From assembly GCF_024400215.1 (NCBI RefSeq), contig NZ_CP053748.1:1674001-1738000 (forward strand): 64,000 nt of DNA. Direction: 5' to 3'. Below, in pieces: positions 54,593-63,133 of the stretch. The stretch comes from Massilia sp. erpn (GTDB lineage: Bacteria > Pseudomonadota > Gammaproteobacteria > Burkholderiales > Burkholderiaceae_D). The number at the start of each line of letters is the position of its first letter. The first letter of the stretch is position 1. Made by a program: the position numbers and the translations under genes. Below the pieces are notes generated by a model. That model made no database searches. It was not told where the DNA came from and worked only from the letters and a program-made list of their open reading frames with translations.

Positions 54593-54620
54593 AAGGCACG
54601 CTCAACAGCGTGCCTTTTTT
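54593..54620 (+). terminator. Rho-independent terminator of ettA
   Basis: AAGGCACGCT-CAAC-AGCGTGCC stem with four-base loop, followed directly by a run of T. It begins 15 bases after the ettA stop and ends 18 bases before the next gene, so that gene needs its own transcription or read-through. Confidence 0.9.
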
Positions 54621-54637
54621 TATTTTCGGAGACCGCT

Positions 54638-55132
54638 ATGCCTAAATGCTTATCTCTGCTGGGCCTGCTGGCCAGCGCCGGCGCGATGCACGCTGCCGCA
54701 GCCGCCGATACGGCTTCACTGAGCAGCCTGAACTGGCTAGCCGGCTGCTGGACGCAAACGAATGGCGAGGCTGGCACCGGCGAACAATGGATGACGGCGG
54801 CCGGCGGCGTCATGCTGGGCACCGCGCGCACGGTCAAAAACGGCCGCACCGTGGGCTGGGAATTCATGCGCATCGAGGAAACGGAGGCGGGCCAGCTGGT
54901 GTTTACGGCCAAGCCGCGGCGCGAGGCCGAGGGCAGCTTTGCGCTGCTGCGTCTGAGCGAGAAGGAGGTGGTGTTTGAAAACATCCAGCACGACTTCCCC
55001 CAGCGCATTATCTACCGCCGCGACAGCGCCCAGGCCGTCAGCGCCAGCATCGAGGGCATGCTTAAAGGCAAGCTCAAAAAAATAGACTACCCCTTGCAGC
55101 GGGTAGTCTGTGAAATAACTAAGGAAACGTGA
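54638..55132 (+). CDS. secreted DUF6265-type protein
   Basis: 164 residues with a cleavable signal (MPKCLSLLGLLASAGAMHAAAAAD). The mature part (LNWLAGCWT...GEQWMTAAGGVMLGTARTVKNGRTVGWEFMRIEE) matches a small periplasmic domain of unknown function, a lipocalin-like beta-barrel by its pattern. CGGAG precedes the ATG. Its last 20 codons overlap, on the opposite strand, what looks like the terminator of the outer-membrane protein gene. Confidence 0.8.
   Translation: MPKCLSLLGLLASAGAMHAAAAADTASLSSLNWLAGCWTQTNGEAGTGEQWMTAAGGVMLGTARTVKNGRTVGWEFMRIEETEAGQLVFTAKPRREAEGSFALLRLSEKEVVFENIQHDFPQRIIYRRDSAQAVSASIEGMLKGKLKKIDYPLQRVVCEITKET
55076..55109 (-). terminator. intrinsic terminator of the minus-strand barrel gene
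   Basis: Read on the minus strand: AGACTACCC, a loop, GGGTAGTCT, then A and seven T. This is a textbook terminator for transcripts coming from the gene at 55242-55826. It lies inside the 3' coding end of the convergent DUF6265-type gene. Confidence 0.75.
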
Positions 55133-55150
55133 AAAGCGGAGAGCGGGGGG

Positions 55151-55209
55151 AGGCCGGGCGCAGGGACAGCGCCCCACGCCCCAGGCATGGGCGCTGTCGC
55201 ACCCGGCCT
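55151..55209. repeat. long inverted repeat between convergent genes
   Basis: Outer arms AGGCCGGG (55151-55158) / CCCGGCCT (55202-55209) and inner arms GACAGCGCCC (55165-55174) / GGGCGCTGTC (55189-55198), with an unpaired bulge between them and a 14-base loop. Very stable hairpin without a T-run; probably protects or ends the convergent transcripts. Confidence 0.7.
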
Positions 55210-55241
55210 CGATCGATAGCGGGATTCAACCCGCGTGATCA

Positions 55242-55826
55242 TTAGAAGTGGTAGCGGGCGCCGAAACCGAAAGCGCCGTTTTTGCGGCCCTGGTCGGTTT
55301 TGTTCTTGCCGTAGCGCTCGTAGGACACTTCCAGACCAAGCTTCGGCGTAACCATATATTCGGCACCAATCGCGGCGTACAGGGCAGTTTTGTTGCCGCT
55401 GTCGTTCAGGTTCGCGGCCAGGCCGGATGCGTTCACGTCGTTCTTGTTGCGGCCGACGCCCAGCTTGCCGAAAACGGAGAACTGCTCGTTGATCGGGTAA
55501 GCGGCCTTACCGGCGATGTAGAAGGATTTGGCCTTGGCTTCGACGCTACCCTTGTCGGTGCCGACGGAGTAGTCGTACTTCTGCTTGCCGAACTGGGTGT
55601 AGCCGGCTTCGACCGCGAACATCTTGTCGATCTGGTAGCCGCCGAAAATCTTGCCGCCGAATTCATTGGACTTCTTGTCGCCGTTGGTGCTGTCGTTGGC
55701 GATGTTGTACTGGTTCTTGTTGTACACGCCGCCAATACCGATGTATGGGCCTGGTTCAGCAGCGTGCGCGGTGACCGCGCCGAGAGTGGTTGCGGTGGCG
55801 ATAAGTGCGAGAACAGTCTTTTTCAT
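55242..55826 (-). CDS. small outer-membrane beta-barrel protein
   Basis: 194 residues with a signal peptide (lysines, then LIATATTLGAVTAHAAEPG). The mature protein alternates in the way of an eight-stranded OmpA-like barrel (GPYIGIGGVYNKN, KIFGGYQIDKMFAVEAGYTQFG, SVFGKLGVGRN, LYAAIGAEYMVTPKLGLEVSYE) and ends with an aromatic residue (FGARYHF), the BAM signal. Function is probably structural or adhesion-related. A long inverted repeat lies in its upstream region. Confidence 0.88.
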   Translation of the reverse strand: MKKTVLALIATATTLGAVTAHAAEPGPYIGIGGVYNKNQYNIANDSTNGDKKSNEFGGKIFGGYQIDKMFAVEAGYTQFGKQKYDYSVGTDKGSVEAKAKSFYIAGKAAYPINEQFSVFGKLGVGRNKNDVNASGLAANLNDSGNKTALYAAIGAEYMVTPKLGLEVSYERYGKNKTDQGRKNGAFGFGARYHF

Positions 55827-55872
55827 GTTTTGATCTTTCAGCTAAAAGTTTCGAAAAGTTCGTATTGCCTGG

Positions 55873-55906
55873 GATCGCAATCTCTCAGGTAATTGCGATT
55901 GCGATC
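55873..55906. promoter_or_regulatory. 10-bp perfect inverted repeat upstream of the barrel gene
   Basis: GATCGCAATC (55873-55882) and GATTGCGATC (55897-55906) are exact reverse complements with a 14-base spacer, 47 bases before the barrel gene's start codon. It could be an operator or a leader hairpin in its mRNA. Confidence 0.45.
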
Positions 55907-56041
55907 ACAATAGCACCGCAACATGAACTTAGGCTGAAGGATTCAGTAATAAATGTTAGCAGTTGTAAGCGCACTTGAAACTGGGAAGATCGCCCCAAGT
56001 TGCCGGGAATTGCATGGAATTAAGCTGATCTTAAGGTAACT

Positions 56042-56641
56042 TTAGTGAACCAGACGAAACGTCAGGTTCATCCGTGGACCGTGGGCGCGGCTGGATTTAT
56101 TGATGCCATGGCGCCAATAATGCTGCAACGCACCAGCCATCAGCAGCAGGCTGCCATCGGTCAAATCGAGTTTCAGATCGAGCGGACGCTGCTTGTGCTT
56201 GAGGATGAAACGGCGCGTCGCGCCCAGGCTGAAGGAGGCGATGGCGGGGTTGCGGCCCAGCTCGGGCTCATCATCGCTGTGGAAGCCCATGCTGTCGCGC
56301 TCGTCGCGGTAATAATTGAGCAGCACGCTATTGAAACGGCAGCCACTGGCGGCCTCGACAGCGGCCTTGATGTCCAGCAGCAGGGGGGTGAAAGGCAGCG
56401 GGTGGAAAGTCTTGCCCGAATAGGTATAGCTGGCGTCGCCGTACCAGGCACTCAGGCGCGGCTGGGCCTGCTCCTTGCCGAAAACGATGATGGTTTCCAC
56501 GCGCCAGGCGATTTCCGCCTGCAGCCGCCGCATCAGCTCGGCATTCGGAAGGGGCAGCTTCAGCTGCTGTAAAAAGCGCAGTTCGCCATCCTCGACCGGG
56601 ATGGCCTGCATCGCATCGTCATCGGCGGCAAACAGGTCCAT
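56042..56641 (-). CDS. alkB: AlkB-family alpha-ketoglutarate dioxygenase
   Basis: 199 residues from the ATG at 56641; an ATG at 56677 is possible. Iron ligands H121 and D123 (FHSDDEPEL) and H178 (HYWRHGINK), with 2-oxoglutarate-binding arginines in RMNLTFR (R190, R196). The layout is nearer to the ALKBH2-like bacterial group, which repairs N1-methyladenine and N3-methylcytosine in DNA. No ada gene is nearby. Confidence 0.92.
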   Translation of the reverse strand: MDLFAADDDAMQAIPVEDGELRFLQQLKLPLPNAELMRRLQAEIAWRVETIIVFGKEQAQPRLSAWYGDASYTYSGKTFHPLPFTPLLLDIKAAVEAASGCRFNSVLLNYYRDERDSMGFHSDDEPELGRNPAIASFSLGATRRFILKHKQRPLDLKLDLTDGSLLLMAGALQHYWRHGINKSSRAHGPRMNLTFRLVH

Positions 56642-56682
56642 AGGGCTTATGATAGCGAAATCTGCTTCTTTGCCCAAAAACC

Positions 56683-57261
56683 ATGAAAAAACGCCATTTC
56701 CTCGGCGCTTTGGCGGCGGCCGGCACCCTGCCCGCCTTGCCCGCCAGCGCGAAAACCGCGCCGCGCGGCCCAGCCCTGCTGACCGTGACGGGCGCCATCG
56801 CCCGGGCCAACCGCGGCCGCTTCGACCCCGTGGCCGACCAGATGATGCACAAGCAAAAGCTGAGCTTCGACAAGGCCTATGTCTTCGACTTCGCCGCCAT
56901 CACGGCGCTGCCGGCCCAGACCATCCGTCCTACGCTGGAATATGACGGCAAGGCGCACACCTTGCGCGGCCCGCTGCTGCTGGACGTGCTGAAAACGGCC
57001 GGCGCCACGCTGAACGAGGGCAGCAAGCTGGTGCTGCGGGCGGTGGATGGCTATGCGGTCAGCCTGCCGGTGGCGCAGGCGCGCGCGCAGCGCTTCATCG
57101 TCGCCACCCATCTGGATGGCGCGGCGATGGCGCTCGGCGGCCTCGGCCCGCTGTGGGCGCTGTACGATGCCGACCGCGTGCCGGAAATGGCGGCCAAGCC
57201 CGTGGCGGAGCGTTTTCCGCTCTGCCCCTGGGCGCTGTACCACATTGAAGTGCAGGCCTAG
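56683..57261 (+). CDS. exported molybdopterin-fold protein
   Basis: 192 residues with a short signal (MKKRHFLGALAAAGTLPALPASA). The body (LLTVTGAIARAN, DFAAITALPAQTI, GPLLLDVLKTAGA, LRAVDGYAVSLPV, GPLWALYDAD) matches the sulfite-oxidase-type molybdopterin-binding domain seen in small periplasmic proteins. The Cys that binds Mo in real oxidases is not evident, so it may not carry the cofactor. It diverges from alkB. Confidence 0.8.
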   Translation: MKKRHFLGALAAAGTLPALPASAKTAPRGPALLTVTGAIARANRGRFDPVADQMMHKQKLSFDKAYVFDFAAITALPAQTIRPTLEYDGKAHTLRGPLLLDVLKTAGATLNEGSKLVLRAVDGYAVSLPVAQARAQRFIVATHLDGAAMALGGLGPLWALYDADRVPEMAAKPVAERFPLCPWALYHIEVQA

Positions 57262-57276
57262 GCCTGCGGCGGAGGC

Positions 57277-57639
57277 TTAGGCGTAGGCTTCGGCCAGGGT
57301 CATCACGCGTGGCGCGATGGCGATGCCGATGTCGCCGAACAGCTTGGTGATGGCGGCCATATTCGCTTCGCATTCCTCGGCTTTCCAGCCTTTGAACAGA
57401 TCGGTGCCGTCTTTCTGGAAGTGCAGGTCGAGCACCTTGCCGCGGTCTTTATGCACATAGCCGGAGCTGTGGGTGTTCTGGAAGCCGAGGGCGGCCAGCG
57501 CTTCCAGCACGGCGGTGGGCGGATTGTCCGGATCGGTTGCCATGTAGACACCGTAAGTCTTGCCTGGCGGCTTGGCGGCAATATCGACTTCGTAAATGCC
57601 CGGCGCCTTGGTCACGGTCGTGGATTTCAAAAATAACAT
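57277..57639 (-). CDS. conserved hypothetical protein
   Basis: 120 residues from the ATG at 57639; a 189-residue frame has an unusual Lys/Ser/Cys-rich extension that does not look translated. I do not recognise the family. The protein is soluble, with no membrane segment or signal; the C-terminal part (TDLFKGWKAEECEANMAAITKLFGDIGIAIAP) reads like a folded domain. It converges on the Mo-fold gene with a 15-base gap. Confidence 0.65.
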   Translation of the reverse strand: MLFLKSTTVTKAPGIYEVDIAAKPPGKTYGVYMATDPDNPPTAVLEALAALGFQNTHSSGYVHKDRGKVLDLHFQKDGTDLFKGWKAEECEANMAAITKLFGDIGIAIAPRVMTLAEAYA

Positions 57640-57926
57640 GGCTATCCCCTGTTCGGCGCCGGATCGCAGCGCCGATGATGAATTCTTAGAGACACGATCG
57701 CAGAGCGACCGCAAGTAACCTAGCTTATTGCTTCCGAGCCATTTTGTCGATGCAAACGACGATTTTTTTGCTCTACCACAACGCTTTTCGCCGTAGAGAC
57801 AAGCCGGCCTGCTACTGAAATATACTTTCGCATCAATAATTTGCAAGCCGCTCTCGGTGGCGTGCGCAACAAAATATGCGGCAACATTGTCCAGGGCGAA
57901 ACACTGCGCGCCATCCTCCGGCGCGC

Positions 57927-58745
57927 TCAGCCCTGGCTCTTGCGTGCCGCCAGCGCCGCGGTGGGCGCGACCAGGGCTTGGTACAACTCGCCGGTGGCGC
58001 CATCCCAGGCCGCCACTGCCTGCTGCTGGCGTGCGACGGTGGCGAAGTCGCCGCGCGCGATCGGGCCGCTGAGGGCGGGTGCGGCGCCCAGGCGGAACAC
58101 ATTGTTCAGGGTCTCGCTGGCCAGCGGACGGGCCAGCTCACGCGCCACGGCTTCCGGAATGCCGGCCGCCTGGTAGGCGCGCAAGGCGGCGTCCAGCACC
58201 GTCACCAGATAGTTGCTGGCGAAGACGGCCGCCGCGTGGTACACGGTCTTGGCGGCGGCATCGATGGCGACCGGGCGGCCGCCGATGGCTTGCAGCGCGG
58301 GATCGAGCACGGCCAGCGCGCGCGCATCCCCCTCCACGCCGCAGAAGGTGCCGGCGAAATTGGCGGCCACGGCGGCCGGATCGGCAAAGCTGCGGACCGG
58401 GTGGACGCTGGCGGTGTAAGCGCCCGCTTCGCTTGCAGCTTGCAGCTGGTCGGATGCCAGCGCGCCACTGCAGTGGAAGACCACGGCGCTGGCCAGCGGC
58501 ACGGCCGCCGCCAGCGCCGCGCAGGCGGGCAGGATCTGGTCGTCGCTGACGGCCAGCAGATACACATCGGCCGGACGCAGCTGGGCATAGTCGTGCAGGG
58601 CGCGGCCGGCGCCGATGAAGTCCACCGCCTGCTGCGCCGACTGCGGCGAGCGCGTGAGCACGTCCTGCACGCTGAACTGCCCGGCCAGCAGGTGGCCCAG
58701 GGCGCGGCCCACATGGCCGCCGCCGATGATGGACAGCGTCGGCAT
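57927..58745 (-). CDS. DUF2520/Rossmann-like protein
   Basis: 272 residues. N-terminal NAD(P)-binding motif GGGHVGRALG (8-17), LLAVSDDQI and the strand FHCSGALAS, followed by an all-helical C-terminal domain (from about 150) typical of DUF2520 proteins, distant relatives of 6-phosphogluconate-type dehydrogenases. HPVRSFAD (114-121) is a family hallmark. The reaction is not established. Its start overlaps the DUF924 stop by one base. Confidence 0.88.
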   Translation of the reverse strand: MPTLSIIGGGHVGRALGHLLAGQFSVQDVLTRSPQSAQQAVDFIGAGRALHDYAQLRPADVYLLAVSDDQILPACAALAAAVPLASAVVFHCSGALASDQLQAASEAGAYTASVHPVRSFADPAAVAANFAGTFCGVEGDARALAVLDPALQAIGGRPVAIDAAAKTVYHAAAVFASNYLVTVLDAALRAYQAAGIPEAVARELARPLASETLNNVFRLGAAPALSGPIARGDFATVARQQQAVAAWDGATGELYQALVAPTAALAARKSQG

Positions 58746-59329
58746 CAGAAGCTGGAACCGGGCTGGCGCAGGAATTCCTGCTCTTCCGGCGTGGAAGGGC
58801 GGCCGAGAATGGCGTTGCGGTGCGGGAAGCGGCCAAAGCGGCGGATCACGTCGAAATGCCGCTTGGCATAGTCGAGCGGCACTTCAAAGCCCGGCACGGC
58901 GGCGCTCAGCATATCGAACAGGTCGACCGAGCGCATTTGCAGCGAGAGGTTTTCCGCATGCTCGAAGGGCAGATAGGCGAAGAAGCGCTGCACCGGCGGC
59001 AAGGTCTGGTTGGCGCCGGAATCGTCCAGGGCCTTGGCCGCCTCCAGCGCCAGCGCATCGCCGGCAAAGGCCTTGGGCGTGCCGCGATAGGCGTTGCGCG
59101 TCATCTGGTCCAGCACGATGATGCGCGCCAGCGTGCCTTGCGTGCCCTCGTCGTCCCACTGGCGCAAGCCGCCGCTGATGGCTTCCTCGATCAGGGCGCC
59201 GAAATGCAGGCGGATGCCGGCGTCGAAGACCGGATCCTGGGTAAACCACTCTTGGCGCTGCGCATTATGGCCTTTGACGCCGATGGGCAGGAACCAGAAA
59301 TCCAGAATGTCTTGCGAAGTGATGATCAC
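58745..59329 (-). CDS. DUF924 family protein
   Basis: 194 residues from a GTG at 59329 with AAGGAG about 7 bases upstream; earlier in-frame ATG codons lie inside the MgtC gene. Family features: ILDFWFLPIG near the start, IIVLDQMTRNAYRGTPKAFAGD and the C-terminal RRFGRFPHRNAILGR. The protein is all-helical with a TPR-like pattern. Its function is unknown. Confidence 0.9.
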   Translation of the reverse strand: MIITSQDILDFWFLPIGVKGHNAQRQEWFTQDPVFDAGIRLHFGALIEEAISGGLRQWDDEGTQGTLARIIVLDQMTRNAYRGTPKAFAGDALALEAAKALDDSGANQTLPPVQRFFAYLPFEHAENLSLQMRSVDLFDMLSAAVPGFEVPLDYAKRHFDVIRRFGRFPHRNAILGRPSTPEEQEFLRQPGSSF

Positions 59330-59340
59330 ATTCGTCTCCT

Positions 59341-60084
59341 TCAGTTGCGGGCGTGGGTCAGCTGGAAGCCGTCGATGCCCTCGAAATGCGCCAGTTCGGC
59401 CGCCAGCTGCGACAGCGGCGAACCACTGCGCTTGCTCAGGGCCAGCGCCACGAAGCGCCACTCCTGCATGCCGCGGTCCAGGCCAATGGTCAGCGAGCCG
59501 CCGGCGATTTCATAGCCGCGTTCCAGCGCCACCTTGCGCAAGGCGTCTTCGCGCGGCTCGAAACCGGGCTTGAAACGCATGGAAATCGCAATTGCGTGGC
59601 GCGAAGGCAGCCAGGCCTCCAGCTTGGACAGGAAAATCATCGACATCGCGCACAGGAAGGCCAGTCCCATGGCCGAGGCGTAAAAGCCCACGCCCACCAG
59701 CACGCCGATCACCGAGGAGGCCCAGATCGAGGCGGCCGTCGTAAGGCCGCTGATATTGAAACCTTCCCGCATGATGACGCCCGCGCCGAGGAAACCGATG
59801 CCGGTGACGATGCCCTGGATGACGCGGGTGGGATCGACGCCCAGCATCTCGGTCATATGGCCGCCGAACCAGTGGGCCGGATAGCCGCCGATCACGGTCA
59901 GGGCGGCCGACGCCATGCACACCAGACCATAGGTGCGCATGCCGGCCGCCCGGCCATGATAGGAACGCTCATAACCGACCAGCAGGCCAAGCAGCAGCGC
60001 GCCGAGCAAATTCAACAGAATCACGCCATTGGTCGCCAGCTCTCCGGTGGACCAGTAGGCGCGCAAAAATTCAATGGAGGGCAT
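59341..60084 (-). CDS. MgtC/SapB-family membrane protein
   Basis: 247 residues. The N-terminal membrane domain has the family signatures LLGLLVGYERSYHGRAAGMRTYGLV and GIVTGIGFLGAGVIMREG, about five helices in all; the cytoplasmic C-terminal domain (170-247) is ACT-like. MgtC proteins are linked to growth at low magnesium and to control of membrane potential and F-ATPase. It sits in a minus-strand run with the M24 aminopeptidase upstream. Confidence 0.92.
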   Translation of the reverse strand: MPSIEFLRAYWSTGELATNGVILLNLLGALLLGLLVGYERSYHGRAAGMRTYGLVCMASAALTVIGGYPAHWFGGHMTEMLGVDPTRVIQGIVTGIGFLGAGVIMREGFNISGLTTAASIWASSVIGVLVGVGFYASAMGLAFLCAMSMIFLSKLEAWLPSRHAIAISMRFKPGFEPREDALRKVALERGYEIAGGSLTIGLDRGMQEWRFVALALSKRSGSPLSQLAAELAHFEGIDGFQLTHARN

Positions 60085-60102
60085 ATTCGCCTCTTCTCCT
60101 GG

Positions 60103-60366
60103 TTAGTCGGCCTTCTTCCTGCCGAGCTGTTTTTCAAACTCGACATCGAGCTTGCTGACGCGCTTGGGTTTCTGCGGCCCCTGGGCGTTGAGGAAGGCGA
60201 CGAAATCGTCGAGTTCCATCGGCGCGCACAGCGGCGGCTTGCCGGCGCCCTCGCTCAGAAAGAAATGGCCGTTGCCGGTGCGCGTCATCGAATAGGCGGC
60301 ATTGCCGCTGCGTTCTTTGAGCCGCGCCAGCGCATTGGCGGCCCTGGTGGAACGGGCGCCGCTCAT
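60103..60366 (-). CDS. small conserved hypothetical protein
   Basis: 87 residues from the ATG at 60366, overlapping the aminopeptidase stop by 4 bases, so it is translated by coupling. Arg/Lys-rich with the segments ANALARLKERSGNAAY and PMELDDFVAFLNAQGP; no membrane segment, no signal. I do not recognise the family. Confidence 0.75.
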   Translation of the reverse strand: MSGARSTRAANALARLKERSGNAAYSMTRTGNGHFFLSEGAGKPPLCAPMELDDFVAFLNAQGPQKPKRVSKLDVEFEKQLGRKKAD

Positions 60367-62177
60367 ATTGCCGCCGTCCTTTCTTCCAGCCAGGCCAGGG
60401 CCACGCCGCCCACATGGGGGCTGAGGCGGGCGCGCACCGTGGCGTGGTAGTCGTTCAGCCATTGGACCTCGTCGGCGCGCAGCAGGGCCTTGTCGATGCA
60501 GCGCGTGTCGATCGGGCACAGGGTCAGCGTCTCGAACGCGAGGAAGGGGCCGAAGCCATGGTCGCCCGCCAGGCGGTTGAGCACCAGGTTCTCGATGCGG
60601 ATGCCCCATTTGCCGGGACGGTAGATGCCCGGCTCGATCGAGGTGATCATGCCCGGCTCCATGGCGGTATGCGCTTCCGGCATGGCGGACGGCGAAATCG
60701 ATTGCGGACCTTCATGCACATTCATGAAATAGCCCACGCCATGGCCGGTGCCGTGGCCGAAGTCGACGCCCTCGGCCCAGATCGGCGCGCGCGCGATGGC
60801 GTCCAGCATGGGCGACTTGGTGCCGCGCGGGAAACGCGTCACGGACAAGGCCATCATGCCTTTCAGGACCAGGGTGAAGTCGCGCTTATGCTCGGCCGTA
60901 ATGTGACCGACCGCGATCACGCGCGTGATGTCGGTGGTACCGCCCACATACTGGCCGCCGGAATCGATCAGCAGCAAACCGTCGCCTTCGATGACGGCGC
61001 TGCCCTCCACCGGCGCGCGGTAATGCATGATGGCGCCATTCGCCTTGAAGCCGGCGATGGTGCCGAAGCTGGGGCTGACAAAGCCGGGACGGCGCGAACG
61101 CGCGGCCGTGATGCGGGTGCCGATTTCATACTCGGTCAATGGCGCGCGCTGGGGATTGGACAGGGTCTGTTCCAGTTCGCAGAAGAATTCGCACAGCGCG
61201 GCGCCGTCCTGCTCCATGGTGTCGCGCACATGGAAGGCTTCGGCCTCGGTCTTTTTCGACTTGGCGAAGGTGGTCGGATTGATCGCTTCCACCACGTTCA
61301 CCGAGGCCGGCACGGCCTGGCGCGTGCCGCTGGTGATGCGGCGCGGGTCGAGCAGCAGGGTGCTGCCCGGCGGCAGCGCGGCCAGCGCGGCATGGGCGGC
61401 GGCATATGGCGCCAGCGCCACCTTGTCCTGCGCCAGGGTGGCGGCCAATTCGGACGGCACCTTGCCGTCGGCCACAAACAGCGTGGCCTGCTCGGCGCCG
61501 ATCAGGGCGTGCGACAGGAAGATCGGATTGTAGTTGACGTCCGAGCCGCGCAGATTGAACAGGTAGGCGATATCGTCCAGGGTCGAGATGATGTGGTGCT
61601 GGGCGCCCAGGCGCGCCATCTCGGCGCTCAGCTCGGCCAGTTTGGCGGTGCGCGGCGTGACGGCATACGGCGGCAAGTGTTCATACACGGGCGCATCGGG
61701 CAGGGCGGGACGGTCCTGCCACACCTCGTCCAGCAGATCGAGGTCGGTGCGCAGCTCTACGCCCTTCGCCTGCAACGCCTGTTGCAGCAGGCGCGCGATG
61801 GACAGGCCCAGCACCGCGCCATCCACGGCCACGGTCTGGCCGCGCTGCAGGGTGGCGGCCAGCCAGTCCACATACTGCACGCTGGCGCCCGAGGAAATCT
61901 TCATCAGCTGCACGCCGGTGCCGGCCAGCTCGGATTCGGCCTGGGTCCAGTAGCGGCCATCGGTCCACACGCCGGCGAAATCGGCGGTGATGATGAAGGT
62001 GCCGACCGAACCGGTGAAGTTGGACAGCCACTCGCGGCCCTGCCAGCGCGGCGGCAGGTACTCGGACAAATGCGGATCGGCGGACGGCACCATCAGGGCA
62101 TCGATACGGTGCGCGCGCATCGCCTGGCGCAGCGAGGCAAGCCGGCCGGCGATCGTGGAATTTTCTGGATTTTGCAT
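60363..62177 (-). CDS. M24 aminopeptidase P, three-domain type
   Basis: 604 residues from the ATG at 62177. Two creatinase-like N-terminal domains (to about 300) precede the catalytic domain, as in eukaryotic-type cytosolic aminopeptidase P. Metal ligands are seen in LLIDSGGQYVGGTTDITR (two Asp), GHGTGHGVGYFMNVHEGP (His), SIEPGIY and the late LVLNRLA region (Glu). It removes N-terminal residues before proline. A second M24 enzyme, distinct from the one in the biosynthetic operon. Confidence 0.94.
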   Translation of the reverse strand: MQNPENSTIAGRLASLRQAMRAHRIDALMVPSADPHLSEYLPPRWQGREWLSNFTGSVGTFIITADFAGVWTDGRYWTQAESELAGTGVQLMKISSGASVQYVDWLAATLQRGQTVAVDGAVLGLSIARLLQQALQAKGVELRTDLDLLDEVWQDRPALPDAPVYEHLPPYAVTPRTAKLAELSAEMARLGAQHHIISTLDDIAYLFNLRGSDVNYNPIFLSHALIGAEQATLFVADGKVPSELAATLAQDKVALAPYAAAHAALAALPPGSTLLLDPRRITSGTRQAVPASVNVVEAINPTTFAKSKKTEAEAFHVRDTMEQDGAALCEFFCELEQTLSNPQRAPLTEYEIGTRITAARSRRPGFVSPSFGTIAGFKANGAIMHYRAPVEGSAVIEGDGLLLIDSGGQYVGGTTDITRVIAVGHITAEHKRDFTLVLKGMMALSVTRFPRGTKSPMLDAIARAPIWAEGVDFGHGTGHGVGYFMNVHEGPQSISPSAMPEAHTAMEPGMITSIEPGIYRPGKWGIRIENLVLNRLAGDHGFGPFLAFETLTLCPIDTRCIDKALLRADEVQWLNDYHATVRARLSPHVGGVALAWLEERTAAI

Positions 62178-62332
62178 GAGCTTCGTCGAATTCTTATCAG
62201 GCGCGCCACTGCGGCGCGGCATGGCTCTATGATACAGCGATCTTTCCAGCGCCGGGGTGCAGGGTCGGCCTGAGCACTTCCTGTCTCGAATTCCATGTTT
62301 GCGCTAAGATAGGATTTTCTTTGGAGCAAATT

Positions 62333-63115
62333 TTGATACCTGCCGAAGTAAGAGAAGATATTTTGCAGCGCCTGGCCGCCGCCGAAAAAGAACACAATGT
62401 ACGCATTCTGCTCGCAGTGGAATCGGGCAGCCGGGCCTGGGGCTTTGCCTCGCCCAACAGCGATTACGATGTACGCTTCATTTATGCGCATCCCCCTGAG
62501 TGGTATCAGGCCGTCGACCTGGAAGAACGCCGCGATGTGATCGAATACCCGATCGTGGACGACATCGACCTGAATGGCTGGGATTTGCGCAAGGCGCTGC
62601 GCCTGTTCTGGAAATCCAATCCCGCTTTCGTCGAGTGGGTACAGTCACCCATTCTGTACATGCAGTCGGGCGGCTTTGCGGAAGGCGCGCGCGCCTTGCT
62701 GCCAGCTGTGTATTCCGGCGAAAGCGGCATCTATCATTACCGCAGCATGGCCAAGACCAATTACCGCGGCTATCTGCGCGCCGATATGGTCCCGCTGAAA
62801 AAATACTTCTACGCTCTGCGTCCCCTGCTCTCGGTGCGCTGGATCGAGCGCTATGGCAGTGCGGCACCCATCGAATTCCAAAAGCTGCTGCATCTGCTGG
62901 AAGGCGAGCCGCAACTGCTGGCCGATATCGACGCCCTGCTCGAGCAAAAGCGCGCGGCGCCGGAACTGGGCCTATCCAAGCCAGTGCCCAGCCTGAATGC
63001 CTTTATCGAACGCGAACTGGAGCGCCTTGAGCATCCGGATATCGCCCGCGTCACGCGCGGCGAAGTGGTCTCTCAGTTGAACAGCCTTTTCCACACCTGT
63101 CTGCGCGAGCAGTAA
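62333..63115 (+). CDS. predicted nucleotidyltransferase (DNA polymerase beta-like)
   Basis: 260 residues from a TTG at 62333 with GGAG 6 bases upstream; another TTG at 62321 lies ahead of that site. The N-terminal fold carries the signature VESGSRAWGFASPNSDYDVRFIY, with GS and the DxD-type Asp pair of the minimal nucleotidyltransferase family, followed by a long helical region. The group (YcgL/RlaP-type) is common in bacteria; its target is unknown. Convergent with the Crp/Fnr-type gene. Confidence 0.88.
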   Translation: MIPAEVREDILQRLAAAEKEHNVRILLAVESGSRAWGFASPNSDYDVRFIYAHPPEWYQAVDLEERRDVIEYPIVDDIDLNGWDLRKALRLFWKSNPAFVEWVQSPILYMQSGGFAEGARALLPAVYSGESGIYHYRSMAKTNYRGYLRADMVPLKKYFYALRPLLSVRWIERYGSAAPIEFQKLLHLLEGEPQLLADIDALLEQKRAAPELGLSKPVPSLNAFIERELERLEHPDIARVTRGEVVSQLNSLFHTCLREQ

Positions 63116-63133
63116 AGCCAAGGACTTGCTCAG

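Noticed and set aside
57640..57926. 287-base gap before the DUF2520 gene
   Set aside because: I looked for small ORFs and an upstream extension of the neighbouring gene; the frames lack ribosome-binding sites and show no conserved features.
60414..62273. A 619-codon frame antisense to the M24 aminopeptidase
   Set aside because: The opposite strand carries complete metal-site motifs; the antisense product is Gly/Arg/His-rich and unfamiliar.
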